From contig JAPLSQ010000009.1 in the NCBI GenBank assembly GCA_026398535.1, positions 29,804-93,803 of the forward strand: a DNA stretch of 64,000 nt, in the 5' to 3' direction. The position numbers and the translations under genes were made by a program. Positions 49,480-57,117 of this stretch are shown here, in pieces; the first letter of the stretch is position 1; each line of letters starts with the position of its first letter. The stretch comes from Candidatus Sumerlaeota bacterium. GTDB taxonomy: Bacteria > Sumerlaeota > Sumerlaeia > Sumerlaeales > Sumerlaeaceae. Below the pieces are notes generated by a model. That model did not search any database, was not told where the DNA came from, and was given only the letters and a program-made list of their open reading frames with translations.

Positions 49480-51225
49480 ATGACCCAGACACACGCAATC
49501 ACGGAAACCCCAAACTTCCTTTCGTCTGACATCGATCTGGCCTCTCCCACACAGATCGTGAGAATCCTGCGCCAGACGGATGCGCAGATCTTCACAGGAT
49601 ACCTTGGCTATCCCGGCATGATGGATGATGAGATCCTTGATTGCCTTGTTGATTTGGCCGATCGCGCCGCCAGCACGATGCTTAATCCAAGGGGGCGCAT
49701 CGTGTTGAGCGGCGCCGGCACCAGCGGGCGGCTGGCGATGCTCGAAGCCCGCATGTTCAACATTCTATTCAAGCGCGTCAATCCTCCTCTGATCCGTTAC
49801 TTAATGGCAGGCGGCAACGCCGCGCTCATTCAGGCATACGAAGGCGCCGAAGATGATCCGCGCAAGGCCGTCGATGATCTGAAGGATGCCATCAACGGCG
49901 CGCGCGACGTTTTCTATATCGGTATCACATGCGGCATGAGCGCGCCTTACATTGCCGGTCAGATGGAATATATGCTGACGCGGAAAAATGCGATGGCTGT
50001 CCTGCTCGGTTTCAATCCCGTGGAACTCGCGCGCAACATGCCCATCGAAGGCTGGCCATACACATTCCGCGATACGGCGCGGCGCGCCGAACAGGCTCCC
50101 AACGCGCGCATCCTCAATCCCATCCTCGGTCCCGAACCGATCACCGGCTCCACGCGCATGAAGAGCGGAAGCGCCACGAAAATGCTTCTCGAATCGCTTT
50201 TCATCAGCGCGGCCGCAATGGCGATATCCCGTGAAAAACAGCCAGAAAAATGCTCCCGCAAGCTAAAACGAGATACGATATATCTTTTCCTCAGATGCCA
50301 CCAGGAAGCGATTCTCCTGGCTTATAAGTCGATCGCTGAAATGGCGAAGCTCATTGAACTGGGCGGAAATGCTTTGCGCAACCATGGCCATATCTATTAT
50401 CTGGGCCCGGCGGGAATTGACCAGAATGGATCATTGACCGAAGACGGGAACACCGGGATTCTCGGCCTTATCGACGCTTCCGAATGCCCGCCAACCTACG
50501 GAGCGGACTTTGATGATGTGCGCGGATTCCTGACAGGCGGATGGCGCACGCTTTTTCCATTCGAGGACACTGATTTGTCGAATCTCGGCGCCCATTACCG
50601 CATCAGCATCGAAGATTTTATGCGCGACAAATGGCCGAATCTCTCCAAAAACGACCTCTGTGTTTTCATCGGACAGTTTGAAGAAACGCGGGAACTTGTG
50701 CGACAAGCGCGCGCAAAAGGCGCCAAAACAGCCGTCATCACCAGCAAAAAAGACAAATGCAAGGCGCATGTCACCATCTGGCTTTTGCAGCCGCCATTTG
50801 AACACGCTTTGGGTTCCACTCTTTATGATTTGCAGGTCAAACTCGTGCTCAATGCGCTGACGACCGGCGCCCATGTGCTGGCCGGCAAAGTGTTTGGCAA
50901 CCGGATGGTCGATCTGCGCATTTCGAACAACAAACTATTCCACCGCACAATGGGCATCATATGCGACCTGATGAAGGTCAGCCCCGAAGCGGCCCGCGAT
51001 GCGCTTCTCAAGTCCATTTATCAGACAACAACGCTTACGGACGCCCAGCGCAACGCGTCCATCAGCGAATGCATCGAATCCGCAAAACTCGTGGAAAAGG
51101 TTGTGCCGAAAGCGCTGTTGCTTGCCACCGGCAAATTTACCTGCGCCGATGCGGAGAATGATCTGCGGAAAAACCCCATCGTGCGCTCAGTAATAGGCAA
51201 ACACGTCAAGACTGCGCAAACATGA
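49480..51225 (+). CDS. Double-SIS protein resembling glucokinase regulatory protein (GKRP/MurQ family)
   Basis: 581 residues, twice the length of MurNAc-6-phosphate etherase (MurQ). The first SIS domain has the MurQ/GKRP signatures SGAGTSGR (77-84), GITCGMSAPYIAGQMEY, EGAEDD (121-126) and ITGSTRMKSGSATKMLLE. Its position equivalent to the MurQ catalytic Glu (in DASEC) is EARMF here. The second SIS domain has LIDASECPPTYGADFDDVRG and TGAHVLAGKVFGNRMVDLRI; these line up with vertebrate GKRP (AFGADFRDVRGFL-type and STGAHVLLGK-type sequences as I recall them). MurQ cleaves the lactyl ether; GKRP binds fructose phosphates and inhibits glucokinase. Which activity this protein has is unclear. Confidence 0.85.
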   Translation: MTQTHAITETPNFLSSDIDLASPTQIVRILRQTDAQIFTGYLGYPGMMDDEILDCLVDLADRAASTMLNPRGRIVLSGAGTSGRLAMLEARMFNILFKRVNPPLIRYLMAGGNAALIQAYEGAEDDPRKAVDDLKDAINGARDVFYIGITCGMSAPYIAGQMEYMLTRKNAMAVLLGFNPVELARNMPIEGWPYTFRDTARRAEQAPNARILNPILGPEPITGSTRMKSGSATKMLLESLFISAAAMAISREKQPEKCSRKLKRDTIYLFLRCHQEAILLAYKSIAEMAKLIELGGNALRNHGHIYYLGPAGIDQNGSLTEDGNTGILGLIDASECPPTYGADFDDVRGFLTGGWRTLFPFEDTDLSNLGAHYRISIEDFMRDKWPNLSKNDLCVFIGQFEETRELVRQARAKGAKTAVITSKKDKCKAHVTIWLLQPPFEHALGSTLYDLQVKLVLNALTTGAHVLAGKVFGNRMVDLRISNNKLFHRTMGIICDLMKVSPEAARDALLKSIYQTTTLTDAQRNASISECIESAKLVEKVVPKALLLATGKFTCADAENDLRKNPIVRSVIGKHVKTAQT

Positions 51226-51318
51226 ATAAATGCTTGCCAACCTGTGCCGTCATGCTTATGAAGTCGAATTGTTCATTTATACCTGTTCCCATGTCTGGGC
51301 GCGGGCAAGGAGTCGGAA

Positions 51319-51552
51319 ATGATGATCGCTGACAGAATGATAACAAGATTAACGGTGGCGGCGGCGGGGGCATTAATACTGGCAGGTTGCTCAGGCCTGT
51401 CATTGCAACGGCGCGAGTCCGCTGTCGCCCTGCCCGCCAGACCGGCATCATTCAACCTGATGAGCGCCGGCGCCGGGACAGGATACGACAGCGGTGGAAT
51501 CACCATGCCGCCGGACACCGCCCTTCCGGTCAGAAAAAGCACAAACCGTTAG
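51319..51552 (+). CDS. Small lipoprotein of unknown function
   Basis: 77 residues; tandem ATG codons follow AAGGAGT. The signal peptide ends in a clear lipobox (AAAGALILAGC). The mature part is 52 residues rich in Ser, Gly and Pro (NLMSAGAGTGYDSGGITMPP) with no recognised fold. A strong terminator follows directly, so it is the last gene of its unit or a monocistronic gene. Confidence 0.65.
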   Translation: MMIADRMITRLTVAAAGALILAGCSGLSLQRRESAVALPARPASFNLMSAGAGTGYDSGGITMPPDTALPVRKSTNR

Positions 51553-51597
51553 GCCGCGCAAAACAGTGATGGGTCACAGTTTTGCGGCCCTGATTTT
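51552..51597 (+). terminator. Strong rho-independent terminator
   Basis: GGCCGC/GCGGCC and CAAAAC/GTTTTG arms with a two-base bulge, then a near-perfect inner stem (AACAGTGA against TCACAGTT), make a long hairpin followed by CTGATTTT. It begins at the last base of the lipoprotein stop codon. Confidence 0.8.
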
Positions 51598-51685
51598 AGC
51601 AGAATTCCGCACAAAAACCGAGTGTGTTTCAATGGAGTGCGAATTGTAAAAGGCTTGATCATGACTCGTCCACCTTGGCGTACGA

Positions 51686-51729
51686 AAAGCGGCAATCAAG
51701 CTGCCGCAATCCAAATACGCGCCGCGCTT
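51686..51729. repeat. REP-like palindromic repeat, copy 1
   Basis: Core GCGGCA (51689-51694) pairs with TGCCGC (51702-51707). The core and the following bases up to 51729 match 54313-54355 with a one-base indel and about three substitutions. It lies between the lipoprotein terminator and the trpB stop. The form (GCGGCAACAAGCTGCCGC followed by AATCCAAA) resembles interspersed repeats I know from PVC genomes. Confidence 0.65.
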
Positions 51730-51781
51730 CGTCATGGAGCGCGACAGACACATCTGTCCTGATGATTACCCCTGCCCTGAA

Positions 51782-53005
51782 TTATATCGTCTTACCCAAG
51801 CCGCGGGCTATCGAATAAACATCCTTGTCGCCGCGGCCCGACAGGCACAGGATCATGAGTGAATCGGGCGGCAGATCCGGGGCAAGTTTGGCGGCATAAG
51901 CGATGGCGTGGGCCGATTCAAGCGCCGGGATGATCCCTTCGGTGCGGCACAACAGTTGAACGGCCTCCAGCGCTTCCGCATCAGTCACCGCAGTATAGCG
52001 GGCGCGGCCGGTCGACGAAAAATAACTGTGCTCGGGTCCCGTGCCCGGATAATCAAGCCCGGCTGAAATCGAGTGCGCCGGCGTGATCTGGCCGTCCGGC
52101 GTCTGAAGAACGAAACTCTTCGAACCATGAAACACGCCCACCCCGCCTTTGCAGATGGATGCGGCGTGCCTTCCCGTTTCAAGTCCTTCGCCGGCCGCCT
52201 CAACACCATACATCTCCACCTTGTCATCCAGACGGAAAGGGTAAAACAGTCCCATTGCGTTGCTGCCCCCGCCGACGCAGGCCATCAAAACATCCGGCAG
52301 GCGGCCCTCCTTTTCCAAAATCTGCGCGCGCGCTTCAGAACCGATGACTGACTGAAAATCGCGCACAATCATCGGAAAAGGATGCGGGCCGACGACCGAG
52401 CCGATGATGTAGTGCGTGTCGTCGCAACGGGCCATCCAGCCGCGCATCGCCTCGTTAGTGGCATCCTTGAGCGTGCCCGAACCGCTCTCCACACTAATGA
52501 CCCGCGCGCCAAGCAATTCCATCCGGAATACATTGAGCTTCTGGCGCTCGATGTCCTCGGCGCCCATGAAGACATCGCATTCAAGCTCCAGCAAGGCGGC
52601 CGCCGTCGCCGTTGCCACGCCATGCTGGCCCGCGCCGGTCTCGGCGATGACGCGCTGCTTGCCAAGACGTCTGGCAAGCAGCGCCTGGCCAAGAGTGTTG
52701 TTGATCTTGTGCGCGCCCGTATGGCACAAGTCCTCGCGCTTGAGATATATGCGGCATTTTCCGCCCAGTTCCGCGGACAGCCGCCGGGCATTCCACAGCG
52801 GTGTGGGGCGTCCCGCATAATCGCGCAACAACCCATCCAGCTCCGCGCGAAATTGTTCATCGCCCACGATCGCCAGATACTGGCGCTCCAGTTCAATAAG
52901 GGACGACATCAGGGTTTCCGGAACGTATCGTCCGCCAAACTGGCCGAAATGCCCGCTTTTATCGGGCGTTGCCGGATTATAGGTCATGGGGTCTGCATTC
53001 ATCAT
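51782..53005 (-). CDS. trpB: Tryptophan synthase beta chain
   Basis: 407 residues from ATG at 53005 (start could also be 53002 or 53035). It makes L-tryptophan from indole and L-serine with PLP. Family marks: [15 protein letters not shown], the PLP lysine K100 in [30 protein letters not shown], and the end [10 protein letters not shown]. It follows trpF closely (stop at 53013) in the same direction. The alpha subunit gene trpA is not in the window, so the pair is separated from the rest of the pathway or lies in another operon. Confidence 0.97.
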   Translation of the reverse strand: MMNADPMTYNPATPDKSGHFGQFGGRYVPETLMSSLIELERQYLAIVGDEQFRAELDGLLRDYAGRPTPLWNARRLSAELGGKCRIYLKREDLCHTGAHKINNTLGQALLARRLGKQRVIAETGAGQHGVATATAAALLELECDVFMGAEDIERQKLNVFRMELLGARVISVESGSGTLKDATNEAMRGWMARCDDTHYIIGSVVGPHPFPMIVRDFQSVIGSEARAQILEKEGRLPDVLMACVGGGSNAMGLFYPFRLDDKVEMYGVEAAGEGLETGRHAASICKGGVGVFHGSKSFVLQTPDGQITPAHSISAGLDYPGTGPEHSYFSSTGRARYTAVTDAEALEAVQLLCRTEGIIPALESAHAIAYAAKLAPDLPPDSLMILCLSGRGDKDVYSIARGLGKTI

Positions 53006-53012
53006 AGCATCG

Positions 53013-53681
53013 CTACCAGCCTGCTGAATCACCATTCAGCGGCAATGAATCCGCTGCCTTTGCCTCATGGATAAATCGCGCAACAAGCTCGCGGGACTTC
53101 CGTCCCGGCGCAATCTCAACTCCCGACGACACGTCAACACCATATGGGCGGAACAACTTGATGACATTCCCCACACTATCCGGATTCAAGCCCCCAGCCA
53201 CAAACGCGCGCTCCAGCGGAAAATCCGGCGGCATAAGACAGCGGTCAAATGCATGTCCCGTTCCGCCAGCCTGTGAAGGATCATATGTGTCGCAAAGCAG
53301 GAAATCCGTTTTTGAATACACAGCCCAATCCGCCGTTGGGGCGCCCGCGCCAAAGCGGAAGGCATTGATCAGCAGGAATCCGGCCGCCATGATTCGCGCG
53401 CAATATTCCGGCGATTCACTGCCATGCAACTGAACGACGTCAAGCCGCGCCTGCTCCGCGGCGTCCAACACATGGCTGATATCCTGGTCAACGAAAACCC
53501 CCACATGAAAAATCTGCGGGAACTCACTCCTGACCCGGGCAACAAGCGCGGCCGCGGCATCAGGTTGGACAAACCGTTTACTCCCCGGGGAAAAAACATA
53601 GCCGAGATAATCGGCGTCAGCCCGCGCGCACGCAAGCGCATCCTCCGCGTTCGTCATGCCGCAGATTTTAATCTTTACCAC
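53013..53681 (-). CDS. trpF: Phosphoribosylanthranilate isomerase
   Basis: 222 residues from GTG at 53681, preceded by GAGGA at eight bases, which fits the family start [10 protein letters not shown]; an ATG at 53714 would add eleven residues. The enzyme is a TIM barrel that converts N-(5-phosphoribosyl)anthranilate to its ketose form. Catalytic Cys ([10 protein letters not shown]) and Asp ([16 protein letters not shown] region) and the phosphate-binding [10 protein letters not shown] and DVSSGVE are present. It is the first gene of a trpF-trpB pair. It is divergent from ribH, with about 70 bp between the start codons. Confidence 0.95.
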   Translation of the reverse strand: MVKIKICGMTNAEDALACARADADYLGYVFSPGSKRFVQPDAAAALVARVRSEFPQIFHVGVFVDQDISHVLDAAEQARLDVVQLHGSESPEYCARIMAAGFLLINAFRFGAGAPTADWAVYSKTDFLLCDTYDPSQAGGTGHAFDRCLMPPDFPLERAFVAGGLNPDSVGNVIKLFRPYGVDVSSGVEIAPGRKSRELVARFIHEAKAADSLPLNGDSAGW

Positions 53682-53751
53682 GGAGTGCGTCCTCGTGCAT
53701 GGGATACAGGTCACTCATCAATTTCACATTTTGAGATACTTGTACATCAAC

Positions 53752-54237
53752 ATGAACGAATACATTGTCACAACCATCGGAAAGGGACTGCGCTTTGCGA
53801 TTGTCGTCAGCCGGTTCAATGAATTCATCACAAGCAAACTTGTGACAGGCGCATGCGAGGCGCTGCGAGAGAATGGCGTGGCCGATAACGACATCGATGT
53901 TTACTGGTGTCCCGGGGCGCTCGAAATACCGGCGCTGGCGGCGCGGCTGGCCGAACACGGCGACGCGCAGGCAAAACGTTATGACGCTATTGTATGCGCC
54001 GGGTGTGTCATCAAGGGTGAAACCGATCATTACACATTTGTCGCATCGGAGGCGATGAGGGGCGTGTCCGAAATTGCCATGCGCGGCCAGGCTGCCGTGG
54101 GCAACGCCATCCTGACAGTGCACGAGGTTGCGCACGCCATCGAGCGCAGTGGAGACCGAACCTCGAACAAGGGCTGGGAAGCCGCGATGGCCGCGCTCGC
54201 AATGGCCAACCAGCTCAAGCTGCCGCGCCAGGACTGA
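53752..54237 (+). CDS. ribH: 6,7-dimethyl-8-ribityllumazine synthase
   Basis: 161 residues from ATG at 53752. It condenses 5-amino-6-ribitylaminouracil with dihydroxybutanone phosphate in riboflavin synthesis. Motifs: IVVSRFNEFIT, CPGALEIPALA, GCVIKGETDHYTFVASE with the catalytic His, and ILTVHEVAHAIERSG, where most family members have a Thr-Asp or Asn-Thr pair. No other rib gene is adjacent. Confidence 0.93.
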   Translation: MNEYIVTTIGKGLRFAIVVSRFNEFITSKLVTGACEALRENGVADNDIDVYWCPGALEIPALAARLAEHGDAQAKRYDAIVCAGCVIKGETDHYTFVASEAMRGVSEIAMRGQAAVGNAILTVHEVAHAIERSGDRTSNKGWEAAMAALAMANQLKLPRQD

Positions 54238-54312
54238 CACCAGGGTTCATATCCGCATTATTGTCCTCAGCGCGCATCTGAAGCATGTATGGCTTATCCG
54301 CCGCGACCGATG

Positions 54313-54355
54313 AAAGCGGCAACAAGCTGCCGCAATCCAAACACGCGTTGCGCTT
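54313..54355. repeat. REP-like palindromic repeat, copy 2
   Basis: GCGGCA (54316-54321) pairs with TGCCGC (54328-54333); the rest follows copy 1 at 51686-51729. It lies between the ribH stop and the pyrB stop, and its last bases run into the pyrB stop codon (54354-54356). Both copies therefore sit at convergent or terminal gene ends. Confidence 0.65.
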
Positions 54356-55319
54356 ATGCGTCTTCGGGAACAGGAGCGTCGCGCGCGCCGCTGAGCAGGT
54401 ACAGCACGGCCATGCGCACAGCGATGCCGTTGGTCACCTGCTCCTCGATGACCGAGTGGGGACCATCGGCCACATCCTGTGAAATTTCAACACCCCGATT
54501 GATTGGTCCCGGGTGCATGACAACCACGTCGCGCTTCGCGTATTTGAGCCTTTCCTTGGTGAGGCCGTAGAGCAGACGATACTCGCGGATTGACGGGAAA
54601 AGGTTTTTGCGCTGCCGTTCAAGCTGAATGCGCAACAAATTGATGACATCCGCGCCGGCGATTCCATCCTTGAGGCTGTGATGGATTTCGCATCCGAGCC
54701 GCTCGAAATGGCGCGGGACAAGCGTCGACGGCCCCACAAGCGCCACACGGGCGCCAAGCTTGCTGAGCGCCCAGATATTGGAGCGCGCCACGCGCGAGTG
54801 CAAAATGTCGCCCACGATGGCAACCTTCAGGCCGGCAAGACTGCCGCGTTTATCGCGCATGGTGAAAGTGTCCAGCAGCCCCTGTGTGGGATGCTCGTGA
54901 GCGCCATCGCCGGCATTGATGACGCTCATCTTCAGCCTTTCCGCCAGCAGGTGCGGCGTGCCCGGGCAGGAGTGGCGCATGACGACAAAATCGACATGCA
55001 TGGCCTGAATGGTCCGGGCCGTGTCGAGCAGAGACTCGCCCTTGGCGACACTGCTGGTGGCAACATTGAAATTGATGACATCGGCGGAAAGCCGCTTTGA
55101 GGCCAGCTCAAAGGAAGTGCGCGTGCGTGTGGAATGCTCGAAGAAAAGATTGCATACGCTCTTGCCGCGCAGTGTGGGCACCTTTTTCACCGTGCGGGTG
55201 AAAATTTCCTTCATTCCCGCGGCGCTGTCCAGAATCATGATAATCTCGTCAGCCGTGAGATGCTCCAGACCGAGCAGGTGCTTGTGTTTGAAAACGCTTG
55301 GGCGCTTGGGAGAAGTCAT
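54354..55319 (-). CDS. pyrB: Aspartate carbamoyltransferase catalytic chain
   Basis: 321 residues. It joins carbamoyl phosphate and aspartate in pyrimidine synthesis. The carbamoyl-phosphate loop STRTRTS is at 63-69, followed by [45 protein letters not shown] and [11 protein letters not shown] complete the family pattern. No pyrC or pyrI is adjacent. A terminator for the genes further right lies about 50 bp upstream of its start. Confidence 0.96.
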   Translation of the reverse strand: MTSPKRPSVFKHKHLLGLEHLTADEIIMILDSAAGMKEIFTRTVKKVPTLRGKSVCNLFFEHSTRTRTSFELASKRLSADVINFNVATSSVAKGESLLDTARTIQAMHVDFVVMRHSCPGTPHLLAERLKMSVINAGDGAHEHPTQGLLDTFTMRDKRGSLAGLKVAIVGDILHSRVARSNIWALSKLGARVALVGPSTLVPRHFERLGCEIHHSLKDGIAGADVINLLRIQLERQRKNLFPSIREYRLLYGLTKERLKYAKRDVVVMHPGPINRGVEISQDVADGPHSVIEEQVTNGIAVRMAVLYLLSGARDAPVPEDA

Positions 55320-55367
55320 AATCTCATCTTATTCCTGTGCATGTGATCATGCGGGGATGACAGACAT

Positions 55368-55392
55368 AAAAAAAGCCGCCCATAAGGGCGGC
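55368..55392 (-). terminator. Rho-independent terminator for the minus-strand lipoprotein genes
   Basis: Reading the minus strand: GCCGCCC, loop TTAT, GGGCGGC, then seven T. Stem 55375-55381 and 55386-55392, T-run from 55374 down to 55368. It lies 25 bp after the 55418-55606 gene. Confidence 0.85.
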
Positions 55393-55417
55393 GTGATTGT
55401 TGCGTGATTCTTGCGAA

Positions 55418-55606
55418 TCAGAAATACGTGCGACACGTCGTGAAATCGGCGCAGTTATACGTGTCCGCGCAACTCCATGCAACCGCAGGCCTGTATGCCG
55501 CCCTTGTTGGGCAGGCAGACGCGCACCGCGGCATGCCCGATACGCAACTGCAACCGCCCAAGGCGGCCGCCGTCGCAATCGCTATTATCAGTCTAACCCG
55601 GCACAC
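55418..55606 (-). CDS. Small cysteine-rich lipoprotein (GTG start)
   Basis: 62 residues beginning with GTG directly after the stop of the gene before it. The signal ends in a lipobox (IIAIATAAALGGC). The mature peptide of about 45 residues has seven further cysteines in loose pairs. Unknown family. It forms a tandem with 55607-55792, and both end at the terminator at 55368. No ribosome site is obvious, so translation may be coupled. Confidence 0.55.
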   Translation of the reverse strand: MCRVRLIIAIATAAALGGCSCVSGMPRCASACPTRAAYRPAVAWSCADTYNCADFTTCRTYF

Positions 55607-55792
55607 TTATTTGCAGGGTTTGGCGCACGGCATCGCTGGAACCTGGCAGGGAACAGCGCAAGGAGCCGCACAGGTGCGGGCGGGGGAATAATCATACACC
55701 GGATACGGGTAGCATTTCGCCTTGTACAGGCAGCATCCCGAGAGAATGGTAACCGCAAAAACGGCCACGAGAGCAACGTTGATAACCTTCAT
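55607..55792 (-). CDS. Small cysteine-rich lipoprotein
   Basis: 61 residues; a perfect GGAGG lies seven to nine bases before ATG 55792. A lipobox (VAVFAVTILSGC) is followed by a mature part with Tyr-Pro pairs and regular CAAPC-, CAVPC-, CAKPC-like spacing. No family recognised; the even Cys spacing suggests disulfides, or metal binding at the membrane. It is the first gene of a two-gene unit separate from the acs operon. Confidence 0.65.
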   Translation of the reverse strand: MKVINVALVAVFAVTILSGCCLYKAKCYPYPVYDYSPARTCAAPCAVPCQVPAMPCAKPCK

Positions 55793-55927
55793 TTTCCAAC
55801 CTCCATAAGACTATATTGCTAACCTCTTGTATAAAACATACTTCGCGGGCAGAGGAGATCAAGAAAAAAAACAGCCTTTTTGAACTTTTTTTATTTTCAT
55901 GATATTCCCCGGCCGCGACCCATCCTG

Positions 55928-56053
55928 TCAATTCCAGTCCGCCATCAGCGATTTACCGCTGATTTTGTCACGCACAACTTTGTATTCATGGAACTTACCA
56001 TCCAGTGCGGCCTTTGCCGTCACAAGGCTGGCTGATTTCAACCACCGCCCCAT
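55928..56053 (-). CDS. Possible small gene (41 codons) overlapping the ferredoxin-like gene, or its frameshifted tail
   Basis: Too short for a routine caller. From ATG at 56053 the minus strand reads MGRWLKSASLVTAK and continues through KFHEYKVVRDKISGK to a stop at 55928. The last 30 residues look protein-like. It lies in another frame than the ferredoxin-like gene, whose final 59 bases it overlaps. One missing base near 56028 would instead join it as a C-terminal extension of that protein. There is no ribosome site in front of the ATG. Confidence 0.35.
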   Translation of the reverse strand: MGRWLKSASLVTAKAALDGKFHEYKVVRDKISGKSLMADWN

Positions 56054-56219
56054 GATCACATAAAATTTTGCATTTCATGCATCCTCTGCATCTGTAAAAA
56101 TCAATCCATGGCTTGCTGCCAAGGTCTTCGCGGATGATCGCTGTCATTTCACATTGGATCTCCACCGGGCACGGCTGACAATTCCGGCACGACTGCGGCA
56201 GAATGAGAGCGCGCTTCAC
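55995..56219 (-). CDS. Small ferredoxin-like 4Fe-4S protein at the end of the acs operon
   Basis: 74 residues. Two cysteine groups (C11, C14, C17, C23 and C44, C47, C50, C54) in a ferredoxin-like arrangement would bind two clusters; C66 is extra. The start codon overlaps the stop of the DUF3786 gene by four bases and has GAGGGG at seven bases. It ends in DGKGRTGW. It probably delivers electrons or clusters in the acetyl-CoA synthase/CO dehydrogenase system. Its 3' end overlaps another possible frame (55928-56053), so a frameshift is not excluded. Confidence 0.75.
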   Translation of the reverse strand: MKRALILPQSCRNCQPCPVEIQCEMTAIIREDLGSKPWIDFYRCRGCMKCKILCDHGAVVEISQPCDGKGRTGW

Positions 56220-56860
56220 GACACGCCCCTCGGAGACACAACATCAACCTTGATCAGTCCAAGGCATAAACGCTGGGCAAGGGCGGCAACCTCGTCCAAG
56301 TGATACACGCTGCCAACAATGCGGTCGAACAGAATATCAAACGTTGGCGCAAACTCCTCATCGCCAAGCCGGTAGATCAGTGTCAGATTAATCCTGCCTA
56401 TTGCGGGCACGGTTGCGCCAAGATCGCCGGGGCCGCCGAATGTGTGCGGATATTGCGACAGTGCGGCACGCAAAGACTCCAGATCATTTCCGAACCGCCT
56501 CAGCACAAGCGCGCTTGTGCGGTCATGAACCGGCTGAAGATAAAAAGTTCCCCCCGGCAAATCGCGGAAAGTGATGAGTTCACCCGCGGGTTTGACCGCA
56601 CGCTCCGCCGCGAGATAACGGAGGATAAGTGTTTCCTCAATGATGTGGACAGGAGCTCCGTCCACGGCCATGAGCGCAAACGTCCGCGTATCAAAACTCA
56701 TTTTCCTGCCAAGGAAATGCAGACTGATCAGCCCATCGGACGCGACTTCGATCCCCCCGTTGTGCGCGGCACGCGCGATGTCAATGGTTCCCATCTTTGC
56801 CCGCGCATATTCCAATGCCTCTTTCCGGCCCTCTTCCATGTTATCCGCGCGGAACAACAT
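56216..56860 (-). CDS. DUF3786-domain protein
   Basis: 214 residues from ATG at 56860, which overlaps the stop of the gene before it (TGATG). It matches the DUF3786 family as I know it: IDIARAAHNGGIEVASDG, LPGGTFYLQPVHDRT, and FDILFDRIVGSVYHLDEVA. Members are encoded near CO dehydrogenase/acetyl-CoA synthase genes in anaerobes and are thought to be Fe-S or corrinoid accessory proteins, without proven function. There are no conserved cysteine motifs here. Confidence 0.75.
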   Translation of the reverse strand: MLFRADNMEEGRKEALEYARAKMGTIDIARAAHNGGIEVASDGLISLHFLGRKMSFDTRTFALMAVDGAPVHIIEETLILRYLAAERAVKPAGELITFRDLPGGTFYLQPVHDRTSALVLRRFGNDLESLRAALSQYPHTFGGPGDLGATVPAIGRINLTLIYRLGDEEFAPTFDILFDRIVGSVYHLDEVAALAQRLCLGLIKVDVVSPRGVS

Positions 56861-57114
56861 CAGCCGCCTTGTTTGTTCTCCCTGTTTGCGTTTTGTTTCA
56901 TCTGCGCACCCGGGCAGGTGTCCGCCGATGGACACCACTTTTCACAATCGGGCATGAGCCTTGGATTATGCACAAAACAGGCGCAGGAAGGGCAGGCGCG
57001 CACCGGCTCGTCTTTCCAGATTTCGACTTCAGCGCCGCATTCGTGGCATTTGGTGAAACAGATATCCTCGGGTTTCCACCGGCTCGCGTCATTTCCCGGA
57101 CAACGGGTTTCCAT
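56860..57114 (-). CDS. Small cysteine-rich (zinc-ribbon-like) protein
   Basis: 84 residues. Ten cysteines: C5, C19, C23 and C26 (CHEC), C41, C44 and C46 (CPSCAC), C57, C61 and C67. The CHEC plus CPSC pairs fit a zinc ribbon; the others could bind a cluster. A perfect AAAGGAGG site ends inside the acsV 3' end, three bases after whose stop this gene starts, so it is strongly expressed with acsV. Probably a maturation or electron-transfer accessory of the acs system. Confidence 0.7.
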   Translation of the reverse strand: METRCPGNDASRWKPEDICFTKCHECGAEVEIWKDEPVRACPSCACFVHNPRLMPDCEKWCPSADTCPGAQMKQNANRENKQGG

Positions 57115-57117
57115 CTC

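Noticed and set aside
55944..55967. Hairpin ATCAGCG/CGCTGAT with TTTT on the plus strand
   Set aside because: No plus-strand gene ends there, and in the direction of the acs operon it lacks a T-run; it also falls inside a possible coding frame.
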